Source: a virus. Taken from it: a stretch of DNA of 25,260 bases. Shown piece by piece: positions 23,216 through 25,260 of the stretch. The stretch spans positions 1 through 25,260 of the IMG/VR virus record IMGVR_UViG_3300031957_001759; one strand, given 5' to 3'. The translations under genes and the position numbers were made by a program. Below the pieces are notes generated by a model. The model was not told where the DNA came from, did no database searches, and was given only the letters and a program-made list of their open reading frames with translations. Numbering within the stretch: position 1 is the stretch's first letter; each line of letters begins with the position of its first letter.

Positions 23216-24997
23216 TTAGATAGTATCCAAACCTGCACAATGAATCTTACCATAGAACTCAGGACGAACCATTTTCTTAGCATAACGAGTCATCACACCT
23301 TTACGTGGAGTAAAGTTAGATGGATCGTATACTAATGGAGTCATGATTAATGGAATGTATGGAGCATAAACAGCACCAGTTTCAAGGAACTGACTTCCTC
23401 TGTATCCTAACAAGATAGTGTTTTCTGTCATGTAAGGATTTTTGTAAACTTGGTATCTGTTATTGATAGCACCTACTTTCTGTACACCCATTGCAAACTG
23501 CTGCTGATCACCGTCTGTATCTGCAGCGTATCCAGGAATGCTTTCAAGGATGGTAGCAACTGTTGGAGAACATACAAGGAAGTTAGCTCCACCACGTAAT
23601 GTTAACTGGTGAATTTTGTTACTAACTTTCTGAATCTTCGTACCAAGAGTCTGGAACCATGTTCCCTGATTGTAAGCCTGAGCGGTTGCATTTGATTGTA
23701 CAAATGAATTTGTACCACCGTCAAATTCAAAACCAATCTTAGCAGACCATCTCTCAGTTGTCTGAGCATTTGAGATCAACATGTCTAAGATCTCTAAGTC
23801 AATCTCTTGCGAGATGTATTCAGATAACATAGATGTCAATTCTGCTTCAGCATCAATTGAGTGATATGCATTGAGGTCTTGAGCAAATTCTGGTGACCAT
23901 ACAGCCTTCAACTTACGTGTCTTAGCAACAATTGCCTCGCTACGTAGCTCAAGGTTGATTTCTGGAATATCCAATGTAGATGCGTCAGTGATCTCACCTC
24001 CGTTTGTGTCCTCGAAGTCACCTCTGGCCGTGTCAGTCGGAGCTTTGTGATAAGCAACTTCAATGTCATCAGCTGTTATTGATTTGTAAATTGCAGGAGT
24101 ACTGTCAACTTCAACTAAGAATAACACTGATTCGTGATCAAATACGCCATTATCAGGAGTTGCCACTCTTGTAAACTCAGGAACTACATTCAAGATACCT
24201 GAACCAGACACGTTGAATGCTCTCACACCATTAAGGTCTGCATTACTTGTTCCCGCTGTTCCTCCAGTGTCTAATTCAGCTGTTTTAACAGCAAGTACTT
24301 GATATGATTTGCTATTAGCAGCTGTTGACGCTGAAAATTCAGAATTGAAATTTGTGAACTTGTCTAGCTGAGCTGCTGTCAATGCAGTAGCTTGATTAGT
24401 GAAGTCGTTATTGAAAGGATCAAATGATCCAGTAATGGCATCTGCTGAAATGTCTAATACTTTGTTGACATCATTTACAGAATATCCAAAACGACCAGGC
24501 CCGTAAAGACCTTCAGTAGCTGCAGTACCAGCAGCAACGCCAGTTCCACTTCCACCATCATTAGTAATACCAAATACTGAGTCTGCCTGAGATGTACGAC
24601 CTTGACCTGTTAGGAAGTCATTACCTGTAGCAGTATTGAAACCAGTAGTACCTTGTGCAGTACCATATTTGAAATCTAAGTAGAACACAAGACCTGATGG
24701 CAGGTTCATTGGTTGTACTGAAACGAAATCTTTTGCTGCAATTTCAGCAAAGATTCTACGCACCAAAGGAAGTGCAACACCAGCCCACTCTTCGCTGTTA
24801 GCAGCTGTGCCAGTATTGTTTACCTCAGATACGAGTTGCTTAGCCTGGTTCTCAAGGAGAACTGCCAGACCTCTACGCTCTACCTCAGAGCCGATGCCTT
24901 CCAAGAGACCTGTTCTTTCCCACTTTTTCTCAAGTTGGATAGATGCAGCCGTTTGATTAGCATTTGCGTCTTGAGGTAATAAAGAATTAATATTCAT
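23216..24997 (-). CDS. 23: Major capsid protein, gp23
   Basis: HK97-fold head protein, 593 residues (T4 gp23 is 521). The N-terminus resembles T4 closely in order: LLEGIG (31-36), VLLENQAKQLVSE (46-58), then LPLVRRIFAEIAAKDFVSVQPMNLPSGLVFYLDFKYG (76-112), the T4 VQPMNSPTGQVF region. LVSE at 55-58 is the likely prohead-protease cleavage position, equivalent to FLTE in T4. The C-terminal region has NFLVCSPTVATILESIPGY, KVGAINNRYQVYKNPY and MTRYAKKMVRPEFYGKI. The start is ATG with an AGAGG Shine-Dalgarno eight bases upstream that overlaps the scaffold stop. A strong terminator follows. Confidence 0.97.
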   Translation of the reverse strand: MNINSLLPQDANANQTAASIQLEKKWERTGLLEGIGSEVERRGLAVLLENQAKQLVSEVNNTGTAANSEEWAGVALPLVRRIFAEIAAKDFVSVQPMNLPSGLVFYLDFKYGTAQGTTGFNTATGNDFLTGQGRTSQADSVFGITNDGGSGTGVAAGTAATEGLYGPGRFGYSVNDVNKVLDISADAITGSFDPFNNDFTNQATALTAAQLDKFTNFNSEFSASTAANSKSYQVLAVKTAELDTGGTAGTSNADLNGVRAFNVSGSGILNVVPEFTRVATPDNGVFDHESVLFLVEVDSTPAIYKSITADDIEVAYHKAPTDTARGDFEDTNGGEITDASTLDIPEINLELRSEAIVAKTRKLKAVWSPEFAQDLNAYHSIDAEAELTSMLSEYISQEIDLEILDMLISNAQTTERWSAKIGFEFDGGTNSFVQSNATAQAYNQGTWFQTLGTKIQKVSNKIHQLTLRGGANFLVCSPTVATILESIPGYAADTDGDQQQFAMGVQKVGAINNRYQVYKNPYMTENTILLGYRGSQFLETGAVYAPYIPLIMTPLVYDPSNFTPRKGVMTRYAKKMVRPEFYGKIHCAGLDTI

Positions 24998-25005
24998 CGT
25001 ATTTT

Positions 25006-25010
25006 CCTCT
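25006..25010 (-). promoter_or_regulatory. Shine-Dalgarno site of the capsid gene
   Basis: AGAGG on the coding strand, eight bases before the gp23 ATG, overlapping the first base of the upstream stop codon. It fixes the capsid start despite the 12-base gap. Confidence 0.7.
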
Positions 25011-25260
25011 TATCGATTGTATGTGATTAATTTATTCCATCTTGCTGCAAGTTCGTTGCCCTCTGTTAATACTTTTTTAGGAGCAGTCGATGTACTTGCT
25101 TTAGATGCATAACTTTCTTTTAATTTTCTTTTCGCAACTTTTCCAGAACCGAATGACTCAGCCAATGTGGAGTAGATCAATTTAACTTCGCGAATATTTG
25201 ATGCGCGATCAAAGTTTTCAATAACTTTCAATTTCTGAGATTCGTTCAAAGAATGATTAC
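25010..25260 (-). CDS. 22: Prohead core scaffold protein gp22, C-terminal part (cut by window edge)
   Basis: The frame stays open to the window end, so the true start lies beyond it; the TTG at 25247-25249 is an internal codon. The visible 80 or so residues (KLKVIENFDRASNIREVKLIYSTLAESF, then a Lys/Ser/Ala-rich linker and ELAARWNKLITYNR) have the helical, charged character of a scaffold tail. Assignment rests mainly on its place 12 bases before gp23, where all T4-like phages have gene 22, with some resemblance in the REVKLIYxTLAESF segment. The scaffold directs prohead assembly and is then degraded by the gp21 protease. Confidence 0.7.
   Translation of the reverse strand, partial: NHSLNESQKLKVIENFDRASNIREVKLIYSTLAESFGSGKVAKRKLKESYASKASTSTAPKKVLTEGNELAARWNKLITYNR

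Noticed and set aside
25010-25249. A complete 79-residue gene starting at TTG 25247-25249
   Set aside because: The frame continues without a stop to the window edge, so the TTG is most likely internal and the gene is truncated by the window.
1-25260. tRNA genes, CRISPR arrays, insertion sequences, attachment sites
   Set aside because: No cloverleaf, regularly spaced repeat, transposase or terminal inverted repeats were seen; gaps between genes are too short to hold most of these.

Overview
The window is a block of the structural-gene region of a tailed phage with a contractile tail, distantly related to T4 (a T4-like myovirus, or a provirus/contig of one). The sequence is AT-rich. Every credible gene lies on the minus strand, with gaps mostly under 60 bases and several start/stop overlaps. 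No host gene, tRNA, integrase, insertion sequence or CRISPR array is visible. The host cannot be read from the sequence. Shine-Dalgarno sites are clear for the most abundant proteins (capsid, sheath, tube) but absent before many other genes.

Read in the direction of transcription (high to low coordinates), the layout is as follows. Head: the C-terminal end of a probable gp22 scaffold, the gp23 major capsid protein, a strong terminator, and a PhoH-like ATPase. Host-recognition cassette: an Ig-like tail protein, a collagen/Ser-Gly repeat fibre, a BspA-type leucine-rich-repeat protein and a tiny Trp/Tyr-rich protein. Neck: gp13, gp14 and gp15 homologues. Tail: a coiled-coil small protein, gp18 sheath, gp19 tube, a terminator, then gp26 and gp51 homologues, a small protein and the tape measure. 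Baseplate: a large protein with a baseplate-type C-terminus, a LysM (gp53-like) protein, a probable hub protein and an unassigned structural-type protein. Last come a compact family A DNA polymerase, a protein with a PD-(D/E)XK-like signature, and a small unassigned gene. The terminase (gp16/gp17), portal (gp20) and protease (gp21) genes of T4 are not in the window, so the order is rearranged relative to T4.

Three things stand out. First, gp26 and gp51 overlap in different frames across a run of seven T residues seven codons before the gp26 stop, with no ribosome site for gp51. This looks like programmed frameshifting of the lambda G/GT tail-chaperone type, placed just upstream of the tape measure. 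Second, an exact octamer, ATATTTAT on the coding strand, sits 5-29 bases before the first gene of nearly every translationally linked group. Its reverse complement is the T4 late promoter TATAAATA, so the T4-type sequence points the wrong way; this may be a divergent promoter class. Third, a family A rather than family B polymerase sits among T4-type virion genes, with a reduced thumb, no usable exonuclease and altered motif B and C residues.
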